Source: Desulfobacula toluolica Tol2 (GTDB taxonomy: Bacteria > Desulfobacterota > Desulfobacteria > Desulfobacterales > Desulfobacteraceae). Taken from it: DNA of 64,000 nt. The translations under genes were made by a program, and so were the position numbers. The first letter of the stretch is position 1; every line of letters starts with the position of its first letter. This document shows, piece after piece, positions 54,901-63,216 of the stretch. The notes below the pieces were generated by a model. That model was not told the DNA's origin. It worked only from the letters and a program-made list of their open reading frames with translations, and searched no databases. Where the stretch lies: the NCBI RefSeq assembly GCF_000307105.1, contig NC_018645.1:3557501-3621500 (forward strand), in the 5' to 3' direction.

Positions 54901-56831
54901 GTGTGCCGGGCACGGCACACGTCTTAAGGGTGAGCCTGCATCTTCCTTTATGGAAGTCAAGGCAAGTCCCAAGCCCAGCCAGATGGAGGCGAAGGGCATA
55001 GTGTTATCACAACGGGGTCCCGGTGACGGTACTCCGGAAGGCAGTGGCTTCGCCGAGGCGGAGTGGCACAAAAGTACGGGGTGACGTACAGAAATCGAGT
55101 TAGGCGTGCATTTGCGGGACGAGCCTGCAACACAAGGTAAAGTCCTCTATCCATTATAGGCAATGTCCGTATACTCGGCACCCACGTATTGAAAGACGTG
55201 TGTTTTACCCCGGGAGATCTTCCATGCTGCCCTGGGATGCCGCGTGCGGCAGAAATTGGCTGAGGGCAGGGTAACCTGCTCCGACCGCATGGAAGAAGTC
55301 AGCAGAGGGCATAGTAGCCGCAGGAAAACGAGCCGTGAATTCCACGGAGGACTCACCCCGGTGAAGGCCCGAACGGTGCCCGGACCGAATGGTACGGGTA
55401 AATGATAGAGACAAATAGGAGGTGTATACTTATGGACATATTGCCACAGCAGATGGAAATGTTCACAGCGTTACAGATCACCGAAAGTCCGACAGAAAGT
55501 TCCCGACTCATGGAGTTTATCCTTGAAAGGGGAAACATGTTCAGAGCATTAAAAAGGGTCCGTAGCAACAAAGGGGCACCTGGAATCGACAACATGACCG
55601 TTGATCAACTACCGGGTTACCTCAGACGCCACTGGCCCAAAGTTAAGGGAAAGTTGCTGCAGGGAAACTACAAGCCATTACCGGTGAAAAGGAAAGAAAT
55701 TCCTAAACCCGATGGCGGAGTAAGACTGCTCGGCATTCCAACAGTTTTGGATCGTTTGATCCAGCAAGCCGTCAGCGAGATATTGCAGCAAATATGGGAC
55801 CCGCATTTTTCTGAGTCCAGTCATGGATTCAGACCTGGAAGATCCCAGCATGATGCCATACTCCAAGGCAAAGTTTATCTGCTCTCAGGATATACACACT
55901 CTGTTAATATGGATCTTTCCAAATTTTTCGACAGAGTGAACCATGACCGCCTCATGAGCCGTCTGGCTGAAAGAATAAAGGATAAGCGGGTTCTCAAGCT
56001 TATCCGAAGTTACTTAACAGCCGGTGTCATGATCGACGGGGTGGTTGTATCTGCCGCTGAAGGAACTCCTCAAGGCGGCCCTCTTTCACCAGTGATCTCA
56101 AATATCGTTTTGGATGAACTGGATAAAGAGTTGGAGAAAAGAGGGCATAAATTTGTCAGATACGCTGATGACTTTGTCATATATCTCAAGAGCAAGAAAG
56201 CGGCCGAACGTGTTATGAAAAGTGTTACACGGTTTATAACCGTAAAGCTCAGGCTCAAGGTCAATGAAGAGAAAAGCAAGGTCAGCCGACCATGGCTGGA
56301 CAAATTTCTCGGCTACACATTTATCAGTATGTGCGGCAAGACCAAGATCCGCATACACCGGAAAACAATCGAGCGCTTCAAAGAAAGGGTTCGAGAATTA
56401 ACAAACCGGAACTGTGGTCTAAGTCTTCCCCAGATCATTGATAAATTGAATATGTACATCAGGGGATGGTGGAATTATTACTGTCTCACCGAAGCAAGAC
56501 ACATATTCAAGTCCTTGAACGGCTGGATTATCCGCCGCTTGAGATGTGTTGTATGGAAACAGTGGAAAAATCCCGGAACGAAAATCCGGAACCTGCTTAA
56601 ACGAGGCATACCGTTTCAATATGCCGTCACTTGCGGAAATTCCCGCAAGAAACACTGGCGCATGAGCAGGGTTAAATGGGTTGTCATGGCTCTGCCAAAC
56701 AAATATTTCCTTTCTCTTGGATTATTTCTGCCCGGGAACTAATCTGCCTGATCAGCCGAACCGCCGGATACGCGATCCGTATGTCCGGTGGTGTGGGAGG
56801 GCTCCTCAGTGATGGGGGGTCCTATCCCGAT
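54901..56831 (+). mobile_element. Group II intron, copy 2 (1931 nt)
   Basis: Same length and ends as copy 1, GTGTGCC to CCCGAT, and identical through the stretches I compared. Inserted between GTT and ATGC of an attC R'' box. Confidence 0.95.
55432..56742 (+). CDS. ltrA: Group II intron reverse transcriptase/maturase (copy 2)
   Basis: 436 residues, the same protein as copy 1 at every position, with intact YADD and maturase domain; start ATG 55432 after AGGAGG. Confidence 0.95.
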   Translation: MDILPQQMEMFTALQITESPTESSRLMEFILERGNMFRALKRVRSNKGAPGIDNMTVDQLPGYLRRHWPKVKGKLLQGNYKPLPVKRKEIPKPDGGVRLLGIPTVLDRLIQQAVSEILQQIWDPHFSESSHGFRPGRSQHDAILQGKVYLLSGYTHSVNMDLSKFFDRVNHDRLMSRLAERIKDKRVLKLIRSYLTAGVMIDGVVVSAAEGTPQGGPLSPVISNIVLDELDKELEKRGHKFVRYADDFVIYLKSKKAAERVMKSVTRFITVKLRLKVNEEKSKVSRPWLDKFLGYTFISMCGKTKIRIHRKTIERFKERVRELTNRNCGLSLPQIIDKLNMYIRGWWNYYCLTEARHIFKSLNGWIIRRLRCVVWKQWKNPGTKIRNLLKRGIPFQYAVTCGNSRKKHWRMSRVKWVVMALPNKYFLSLGLFLPGN

Positions 56832-56854
56832 ATGCCATTGATTTCTGATTCTTT

Positions 56855-57469
56855 TTATTGGTCTGTCATAGCGAGCTTTATTCCAAGTGCTGCAAAGGTG
56901 GCAGCAAAGGTACGTTGTAAACAAATAATGATCCTGGGTGAATTAACTACGTATCTACGAACACCATTTGCCGAAATACCATAAAATATGAATACGACTA
57001 AAGTCATGGCCATGAACATTAAACTGAGAAGAACCATATTTAAAGTTGGCGAGGAAGCATTTGGATTTACAAAAAGAGGTAAGAAAGCTAAAAAAAATAT
57101 AGAAAGTTTTGGATTGAGAATGTTGATCAAAAATCCTCTTCTGACTATTTGCCATAATCCAATCTTTGTTGAAGGCGAGTCGAATTTTAATGAGCCTGTT
57201 TCTCTCCACATAGCCCAAGCTAAATACAACAAATACGCAGCACCTGCTAATTTGATAACTTGGAATGCGAGAGCACTCATATGAATAATAAAAGATAATC
57301 CAAGTATGCTTGCAGATAAATGCGGTATAATTCCTGCTGTGCAGCCAAAAGCAGCCGCAATACTTGCTCGCCAACCAAGGAAAAGGCCATTAGAAATCGT
57401 ATAAATCACCCCCGTACCTGGTATCAGAACAACGACAAGTGACGTTATCAGAAATTCTGTACTAAACAT
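56855..57469 (-). CDS. LysE/RhtB-family exporter (cassette gene)
   Basis: 204 residues with about six hydrophobic segments. VVVLIPGTGVIYTISNGLFLGW then AAAFGCTAGIIPHL is the PGP..G motif region of LysE/RhtB amino-acid exporters (IPGT in place of IPGP). It would move amino acids or related metabolites out of the cell. Its start is 41 bp from the R' box of attC 3, and its stop is 23 bp from the intron end at attC 2. Confidence 0.88.
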   Translation of the reverse strand: MFSTEFLITSLVVVLIPGTGVIYTISNGLFLGWRASIAAAFGCTAGIIPHLSASILGLSFIIHMSALAFQVIKLAGAAYLLYLAWAMWRETGSLKFDSPSTKIGLWQIVRRGFLINILNPKLSIFFLAFLPLFVNPNASSPTLNMVLLSLMFMAMTLVVFIFYGISANGVRRYVVNSPRIIICLQRTFAATFAALGIKLAMTDQ

Positions 57470-57509
57470 TTTATTTTCTCCTTAAGCATATGTGACTTTT
57501 GATACACGG

Positions 57510-57631
57510 GTATAACGCTTGGGTAACGGGCAGCAAGGGTTTCCAATCAGTTGATTAAAAGCACATCATTCAAAAGTTTTTTCAACCTTTAAAAAGAAGG
57601 AGACCCTTGCTGTCCGGTTCACCCGCCTGTT
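57510..57631 (-). repeat. attC-like site 3 (split by intron copy 3)
   Basis: R' GTTATAC (minus strand of 57510-57516), conserved arms, and R'' GTT at 57629-57631 with ATAC after the intron (59563-59566). Belongs to the lipoprotein cassette. Confidence 0.85.
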
Positions 57632-59562
57632 GTGTGCCGGGCACGGCACACGTCTTAAGGGTGAGCCTGCATCTTCCTTTATGGAAGTCAAGGCAAGTCC
57701 CAAGCCCAGCCAGATGGAGGCGAAGGGCATAGTGTTATCACAACGGGGTCCCGGTGACGGTACTCCGGAAGGCAGTGGCTTCGCCGAGGCGGAGTGGCAC
57801 AAAAGTACGGGGTGACGTACAGAAATCGAGTTAGGCGTGCATTTGCGGGACGAGCCTGCAACACAAGGTAAAGTCCTCTATCCATTATAGGCAATGTCCG
57901 TATACTCGGCACCCACGTATTGAAAGACGTGTGTTTTACCCCGGGAGATCTTCCATGCTGCCCTGGGATGCCGCGTGCGGCAGAAATTGGCTGAGGGCAG
58001 GGTAACCTGCTCCGACCGCATGGAAGAAGTCAGCAGAGGGCATAGTAGCCGCAGGAAAACGAGCCGTGAATTCCACGGAGGACTCACCCCGGTGAAGGCC
58101 CGAACGGTGCCCGGACCGAATGGTACGGGTAAATGATAGAGACAAATAGGAGGTGTATACTTATGGACATATTGCCACAGCAGATGGAAATGTTCACAGC
58201 GTTACAGATCACCGAAAGTCCGACAGAAAGTTCCCGACTCATGGAGTTTATCCTTGAAAGGGGAAACATGTTCAGAGCATTAAAAAGGGTCCGTAGCAAC
58301 AAAGGGGCACCTGGAATCGACAACATGACCGTTGATCAACTACCGGGTTACCTCAGACGCCACTGGCCCAAAGTTAAGGGAAAGTTGCTGCAGGGAAACT
58401 ACAAGCCATTACCGGTGAAAAGGAAAGAAATTCCTAAACCCGATGGCGGAGTAAGACTGCTCGGCATTCCAACAGTTTTGGATCGTTTGATCCAGCAAGC
58501 CGTCAGCGAGATATTGCAGCAAATATGGGACCCGCATTTTTCTGAGTCCAGTCATGGATTCAGACCTGGAAGATCCCAGCATGATGCCATACTCCAAGGC
58601 AAAGTTTATCTGCTCTCAGGATATACACACTCTGTTAATATGGATCTTTCCAAATTTTTCGACAGAGTGAACCATGACCGCCTCATGAGCCGTCTGGCTG
58701 AAAGAATAAAGGATAAGCGGGTTCTCAAGCTTATCCGAAGTTACTTAACAGCCGGTGTCATGATCGACGGGGTGGTTGTATCTGCCGCTGAAGGAACTCC
58801 TCAAGGCGGCCCTCTTTCACCAGTGATCTCAAATATCGTTTTGGATGAACTGGATAAAGAGTTGGAGAAAAGAGGGCATAAATTTGTCAGATACGCTGAT
58901 GACTTTGTCATATATCTCAAGAGCAAGAAAGCGGCCGAACGTGTTATGAAAAGTGTTACACGGTTTATAACCGTAAAGCTCAGGCTCAAGGTCAATGAAG
59001 AGAAAAGCAAGGTCAGCCGACCATGGCTGGACAAATTTCTCGGCTACACATTTATCAGTATGTGCGGCAAGACCAAGATCCGCATACACCGGAAAACAAT
59101 CGAGCGCTTCAAAGAAAGGGTTCGAGAATTAACAAACCGGAACTGTGGTCTAAGTCTTCCCCAGATCATTGATAAATTGAATATGTACATCAGGGGATGG
59201 TGGAATTATTACTGTCTCACCGAAGCAAGACACATATTCAAGTCCTTGAACGGCTGGATTATCCGCCGCTTGAGATGTGTTGTATGGAAACAGTGGAAAA
59301 ATCCCGGAACGAAAATCCGGAACCTGCTTAAACGAGGCATACCGTTTCAATATGCCGTCACTTGCGGAAATTCCCGCAAGAAACACTGGCGCATGAGCAG
59401 GGTTAAATGGGTTGTCATGGCTCTGCCAAACAAATATTTCCTTTCTCTTGGATTATTTCTGCCCGGGAACTAATCTGCCTGATCAGCCGAACCGCCGGAT
59501 ACGCGATCCGTATGTCCGGTGGTGTGGGAGGGCTCCTCAGTGATGGGGGGTCCTATCCCGAT
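57632..59562 (+). mobile_element. Group II intron, copy 3 (1931 nt)
   Basis: Full-length, same ends as copies 1 and 2, inserted at the same R'' position of attC 3. Confidence 0.95.
58163..59473 (+). CDS. ltrA: Group II intron reverse transcriptase/maturase (copy 3)
   Basis: 436 residues, identical in sequence to copies 1 and 2; start ATG 58163 after AGGAGG, intact YADD site. Confidence 0.95.
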   Translation: MDILPQQMEMFTALQITESPTESSRLMEFILERGNMFRALKRVRSNKGAPGIDNMTVDQLPGYLRRHWPKVKGKLLQGNYKPLPVKRKEIPKPDGGVRLLGIPTVLDRLIQQAVSEILQQIWDPHFSESSHGFRPGRSQHDAILQGKVYLLSGYTHSVNMDLSKFFDRVNHDRLMSRLAERIKDKRVLKLIRSYLTAGVMIDGVVVSAAEGTPQGGPLSPVISNIVLDELDKELEKRGHKFVRYADDFVIYLKSKKAAERVMKSVTRFITVKLRLKVNEEKSKVSRPWLDKFLGYTFISMCGKTKIRIHRKTIERFKERVRELTNRNCGLSLPQIIDKLNMYIRGWWNYYCLTEARHIFKSLNGWIIRRLRCVVWKQWKNPGTKIRNLLKRGIPFQYAVTCGNSRKKHWRMSRVKWVVMALPNKYFLSLGLFLPGN

Positions 59563-59630
59563 ATACACTTGAAATAAAATGAATGTATATTGATAAAAAC
59601 CTATGGCATAATTTTCTAAAATAGTTGCTA

Positions 59631-60170
59631 CTACCTTGAAGCAGTTAATTCAACGATATGTTTTGCCGCCTCTTGGACCAAAACATTTCTAGCCTTATCA
59701 GCTCCCTGCAAAGTCGTGGCACCTCCATATTCGTTATTAAACCCGACTTCCAGCCCTGTAAAACGCTCTTGACCTTCCATCTCTGCAAATACTTTCCCGT
59801 CTGATGAAATGTATTTCGCAGTATAAATCAAAGACCCTCGACCAGCGCCAAACCCGATAATGAGCCTCGCCGCTGCATTCCCAGGAGAGAAAGTCTTCAC
59901 ATCAACGGCAAGAGTCATCCCTTCTTTTTCATCATCGATATCAAAACCTGCAATGATCAATTTCGCTTTCAAGTACTTCTCTAAATCATGCAGCAACCTA
60001 TCATCCACGCCTTGCCCAGCTCCATTAATGTGTATTTCAGATATGTTATTTGAAATTGATGCCAGATTACCTGATGGGGCTTGAGCGATATGCTTTGTTG
60101 AACATCCAGTTACCAGTACAACTGCAATAAAAATAAAAAATATTGCTTCTCGATATTTGTTCCTTCTCAT
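59631..60170 (-). CDS. DUF4410-like outer-membrane lipoprotein (cassette gene)
   Basis: 179 residues from ATG 60170 (AAGGAGG 6 nt upstream). Signal peptide with lipobox IAVVLVTGC, Cys at about position 23. The mature part has DLEKYLKAKLIIAGFDI then AARLIIGFGAGRGSLIY...TGLEVGFNNEYGG...KARNVLVQEAAKHIVEL, a DUF4410-type pattern. Function unknown. The start lies 15 bp from the R' box of attC C, typical of a cassette. Confidence 0.75.
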   Translation of the reverse strand: MRRNKYREAIFFIFIAVVLVTGCSTKHIAQAPSGNLASISNNISEIHINGAGQGVDDRLLHDLEKYLKAKLIIAGFDIDDEKEGMTLAVDVKTFSPGNAAARLIIGFGAGRGSLIYTAKYISSDGKVFAEMEGQERFTGLEVGFNNEYGGATTLQGADKARNVLVQEAAKHIVELTASR

Positions 60171-60184
60171 GATGCCTCCTTCAT

Positions 60185-60307
60185 GTATAACGATTGGGTA
60201 ACGGGCGGCAAGGGTTTCCAATAAAGCTCGTTGAAAGCACATCATTCAAAAGTTTTTTCAACCTTTAAAAAGAATGAGACCCTTGCTGTCCGGTTCACCC
60301 GCTGGTT
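60185..60307 (-). repeat. attC-like site C (split by IS91-like element)
   Basis: R' GTTATAC (minus strand of 60185-60191), conserved arms; the R'' GTT is at 60305-60307. The matching flank GTTATGC appears at 62703-62709 beyond the IS91-like element, so the site was interrupted within or next to its R'' box. Confidence 0.85.
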
Positions 60308-60435
60308 CAAGTAAGCCGCTACGCGGCAGATTAAGCCGTATCATCATTGTTCAATTCCATTGCTCATGGTATCTTGTTACCGGCTTGCAGGTCGGTATCT
60401 TCACCCGACAAGGTTAAAGAAAAAAGGAAGATACC

Positions 60436-61311
60436 ATGAGCAATTTAATCAAACGTTTTAAAGAAGATCTCCAACTTGCCGGTTATGCAAAAAGGAGCAT
60501 TCAATCCTATACCAGTTCGGTTTTAAGACTACAGCGCTTTTACAATAAACCATTAGAAGATATCACTGAAGAACAGCTCCGTCAATACTGGCTTTGCTGC
60601 CAGAATGAATTCGGCTGGAGCGCTGCTACTCTGCGGATCAGTTACTCTGGTATTCAGCATTTTTTTACCAAAACGCTGGTCCGGTCCTGGAACATTTTCA
60701 ACGACATCAAATGGAAGCGTGAGCAGACCTTACCGACTATTCTGAGTCTGGAGGAAGTCAGAAAGATTATTTATGCCCTTCCCACTGTGCAAAGTCATGC
60801 ATTTTATTTGACATTATATTCCATGGGACTGCGTTTAAGGGAGGCAACAACACTTCAGGTCAAAGATATTCTTTCCGACAGGGGACTTGTGCATATTCAC
60901 GGTGGAAAGGGTGCCATGGACAGGACGGTGCCTTTACCCAAAATAACCCTGTTGACGTTGCGCAAATACTATAAAACCCATCGCAATTCAAAATGGATAT
61001 TCCCTGCTTTGGGCCGCAATGGCGGTAAGGACGCTCAATATGCCAAAAATCATGTCAGTGACAGTGGGGTTCAAGGCGTTTTGCGATCTACTTTGAAACG
61101 CCTGAAGTTTAAAAAACATGTTCACCCTCATGTCTTCCGCCATGCCTATGCGACGCATTTGCTGGAAGCTAATATCCCCATACGCCATGTGCAAAAAATA
61201 TTAGGCCATAAAACCCTTAAAAGCACCATGATTTATCTGCATGTGACCACACAGGCCCAAGTTGATTCCAATGACAAAGTTTCCAAAGTCATGCAGGGGG
61301 TGTTGTCATGA
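60436..61311 (+). CDS. Tyrosine recombinase (IS91-associated, XerC-like)
   Basis: 291 residues. N-terminal SAM-like DNA-binding domain, then catalytic residues: SMGLRLREATTLQVKD (first Arg), HVFRHAYATHLLEANI (HxxR), ILGHKTLKSTMIYLHVT (His and Tyr). Found upstream of several IS91-family transposases as an accessory gene; its role may be circle resolution. It is not an integron integrase: there is no intI-specific patch. Confidence 0.9.
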   Translation: MSNLIKRFKEDLQLAGYAKRSIQSYTSSVLRLQRFYNKPLEDITEEQLRQYWLCCQNEFGWSAATLRISYSGIQHFFTKTLVRSWNIFNDIKWKREQTLPTILSLEEVRKIIYALPTVQSHAFYLTLYSMGLRLREATTLQVKDILSDRGLVHIHGGKGAMDRTVPLPKITLLTLRKYYKTHRNSKWIFPALGRNGGKDAQYAKNHVSDSGVQGVLRSTLKRLKFKKHVHPHVFRHAYATHLLEANIPIRHVQKILGHKTLKSTMIYLHVTTQAQVDSNDKVSKVMQGVLS

Positions 61312-62393
61312 GTGCTGTTCAAAAAATCTTCCAAATGTATGGGCCGAAATATCTGACACTTTATGGAGATCGAATGCCGAAGTCTCATAAAAAAACCATA
61401 CGGGATATCAGTGCCTGCAGAAAGGGTTCCTTTGGAACAATGGTGTATGAATGTGATGACTGCCGTAATCTGCATTTTATTCACTGCTGCTGCGGCAATC
61501 GTCATTGTCCCAACTGTCAGCAGAGTAAAGCGGACCAATGGCTGGATCAGCAGATGAAAAAGCTGCTGCCGACCTATTATTTCCTGTTAACCATTACACT
61601 TCCCCAGGGCCTGCGGGATGTTGTAAGGTCTCATCAAAAATTATCTTATGGTGCCCTGTTTTCATGCACCAATGAAGCCCTGAAAAAACTGGCACAAGAT
61701 ACACGGTTTATCGGATCTGATCGAATCGGATATCTGGCAGCCCTCCACACATGGGGCGGCATGCTTCAGTATCATCCACATTTGCATATAATAATTCCCG
61801 GAGGTGCTTTATCTGATAATGACCAATGGCTTTCTTCCAGACAGGATCTGTTTGTTCACACAAAACCTCTGGCGGTCATTTTTAAAGCCAAATTCAAAGA
61901 TGCCATAAAAAAAGCCGGGCTGCTCGATAAAATTGATTCCGCAGTATGGAAACAGCAATGGGTGATTGACAGCCAGGCCGTGGGGCAGGGACAAAATTCC
62001 CTGCGCTATCTTTCAAGATATGTGTTCCGGGTTGCCATCTCCAATAATCGTATTAAAAGCATTGAAAATGGCGTCATCAAATTTTTGTATAAAGACCGTG
62101 AAAAAAAGAAGTGGAAAACTATGGCATTGGATGCCATGGAGTTTATCCGACGGTTCTTGCAGCATGTTCTTCCCAAAGGGTTTATGAAAATTAGACATTA
62201 TGGATTTCTCAATCCCAACAGCGCATTGTCCATAGAAAAAATCCGTGAACTCATCTCATTCATCCATGACATTATTGCTCTTTTTATTAAAATCCCGGAA
62301 CTTGAAATACCGGGTATTAAATGCAGCCATTGCGGGCATGATTTGAAATTTATTTTCTTTGCAAAGCCGGAACCAAGAGGCAGGCCCGGATAA
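61308..62393 (+). CDS. IS91-family HUH transposase
   Basis: 361 residues. N-terminal zinc binding CDDCRNLHFIHCCCGNRHCPNCQ, HUH motif YHPHLHIIIPGG, and a catalytic Tyr region SLRYLSRYVFRVAISNN. Rolling-circle transposase that nicks one end (oriIS). Overlaps the recombinase stop (ATGA). Intact frame. Confidence 0.93.
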   Translation: MSAVQKIFQMYGPKYLTLYGDRMPKSHKKTIRDISACRKGSFGTMVYECDDCRNLHFIHCCCGNRHCPNCQQSKADQWLDQQMKKLLPTYYFLLTITLPQGLRDVVRSHQKLSYGALFSCTNEALKKLAQDTRFIGSDRIGYLAALHTWGGMLQYHPHLHIIIPGGALSDNDQWLSSRQDLFVHTKPLAVIFKAKFKDAIKKAGLLDKIDSAVWKQQWVIDSQAVGQGQNSLRYLSRYVFRVAISNNRIKSIENGVIKFLYKDREKKKWKTMALDAMEFIRRFLQHVLPKGFMKIRHYGFLNPNSALSIEKIRELISFIHDIIALFIKIPELEIPGIKCSHCGHDLKFIFFAKPEPRGRPG

Positions 62394-62653
62394 CTTCACA
62401 AAACTGACTACCCGGTGTTGCTCGACTTTAAAAACAGCCTGATAAATGACTATCGACATGCTTCAGTATCCGTACGCCAAATTGACGGTATTTTAATTTT
62501 TGACCTGGGTTTTAAGGGCTGAAAACGACCTGAATTTTGATTTTTACATCAGGATAAAGGCCATCTTTTGATATTTTAATCACATCTTGTCATAAACACA
62601 TCCAGCAAATCGTTAACCTTTCCCCCTATTGATCCGCGGCTTCTTGAACCATA
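62394..62653. other. Non-coding 3' part of the IS91-like element
   Basis: About 260 bp between the transposase stop and the end hairpin; no gene seen. Confidence 0.6.
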
Positions 62654-62695
62654 GGATTAGTACCGAGCCTCGTGCCTCGGCACGGTTACTAATCC
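62654..62695. repeat. Terminal hairpin of the IS91-like element (oriIS candidate)
   Basis: GGATTAGTA (62654-62662) pairs with TACTAATCC (62687-62695), with a further CCG/CGG after a 1-nt bulge. It ends 7 bp before GTTATGC. Confidence 0.7.
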
Positions 62696-62703
62696 TTTAT
62701 TTG

Positions 62704-62931
62704 TTATGCGGTTTTGTTTGTTCTATGTCCTATTAGACCGTGCCAATATCCTTTTAATCTATTTTTAAGTTTATGCCTGCAATCATCGCAGAATGCTGGA
62801 AGATTTGGCATGTTAGTTTTTTCCCTTACCCATATTAGATCAGATGTCGATCTACGATTAAGTAACTCACCGCAATCATCACAGTAGATCTGTGAAAACA
62901 CTTGTTTTTTCTTTTTATATTTTTTACTCAT
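62704..62931 (-). CDS. Small double zinc-ribbon protein (cassette gene)
   Basis: 75 residues. CDDCGELLNRR and FCDDCRHKLKNRLKGYWHG give two CxxC pairs, likely one zinc site, with basic ends. Its TAA stop overlaps the R'' box GTTATGC of attC C. Function unknown. The ATG lacks a strong ribosome site. Confidence 0.65.
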   Translation of the reverse strand: MSKKYKKKKQVFSQIYCDDCGELLNRRSTSDLIWVREKTNMPNLPAFCDDCRHKLKNRLKGYWHGLIGHRTNKTA

Positions 62932-63093
62932 TAATATCCTTAACGTATTATTTTAAACTGAGGGCTATCATTTTAAGCTAGAACACCCCGTAGAATAAGG
63001 ATCTTCTGAAAGGGCTTGTTTCTGAGGCTTACACGCTGAAAGATTCTCATCTATCGGTTCAAACTGTCCCGCTTTAGTCAGTAGCTAAGCTGA

Positions 63094-63216
63094 GCATAAC
63101 GCTTGGGTAACGGGCAGCAAGGGTTTCCAAAAAAGTTAATTGAAAGCACATCATTCAAAAGTTTTTTCAACCTTTAAAAAGAAGGAGACCCTTGCTGTCC
63201 GGTTCACCCGCCTGTT
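63094..63216 (-). repeat. attC-like site 4 (split by intron copy 4)
   Basis: R' GTTATGC (minus strand of 63094-63100), conserved arms, R'' GTT at 63214-63216. Its cassette gene lies beyond the window and the intron. Confidence 0.85.

Larger units (their letters stand above)
60308..62702 (+). mobile_element. IS91-like element with tyrosine recombinase (ends approximate)
   Basis: Carries a tyrosine recombinase and an IS91-family HUH transposase with a 4-bp overlap. Left end near CAAGTAAGCCGC with a small GCCGC/GCGGC hairpin (60315-60327). Right end has a large hairpin (62654-62695) then TTTATTT and GTTATGC, like an IS91 oriIS next to its tetranucleotide target. It sits between the GTT and the rest of an attC R'' box. 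Confidence 0.85.
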
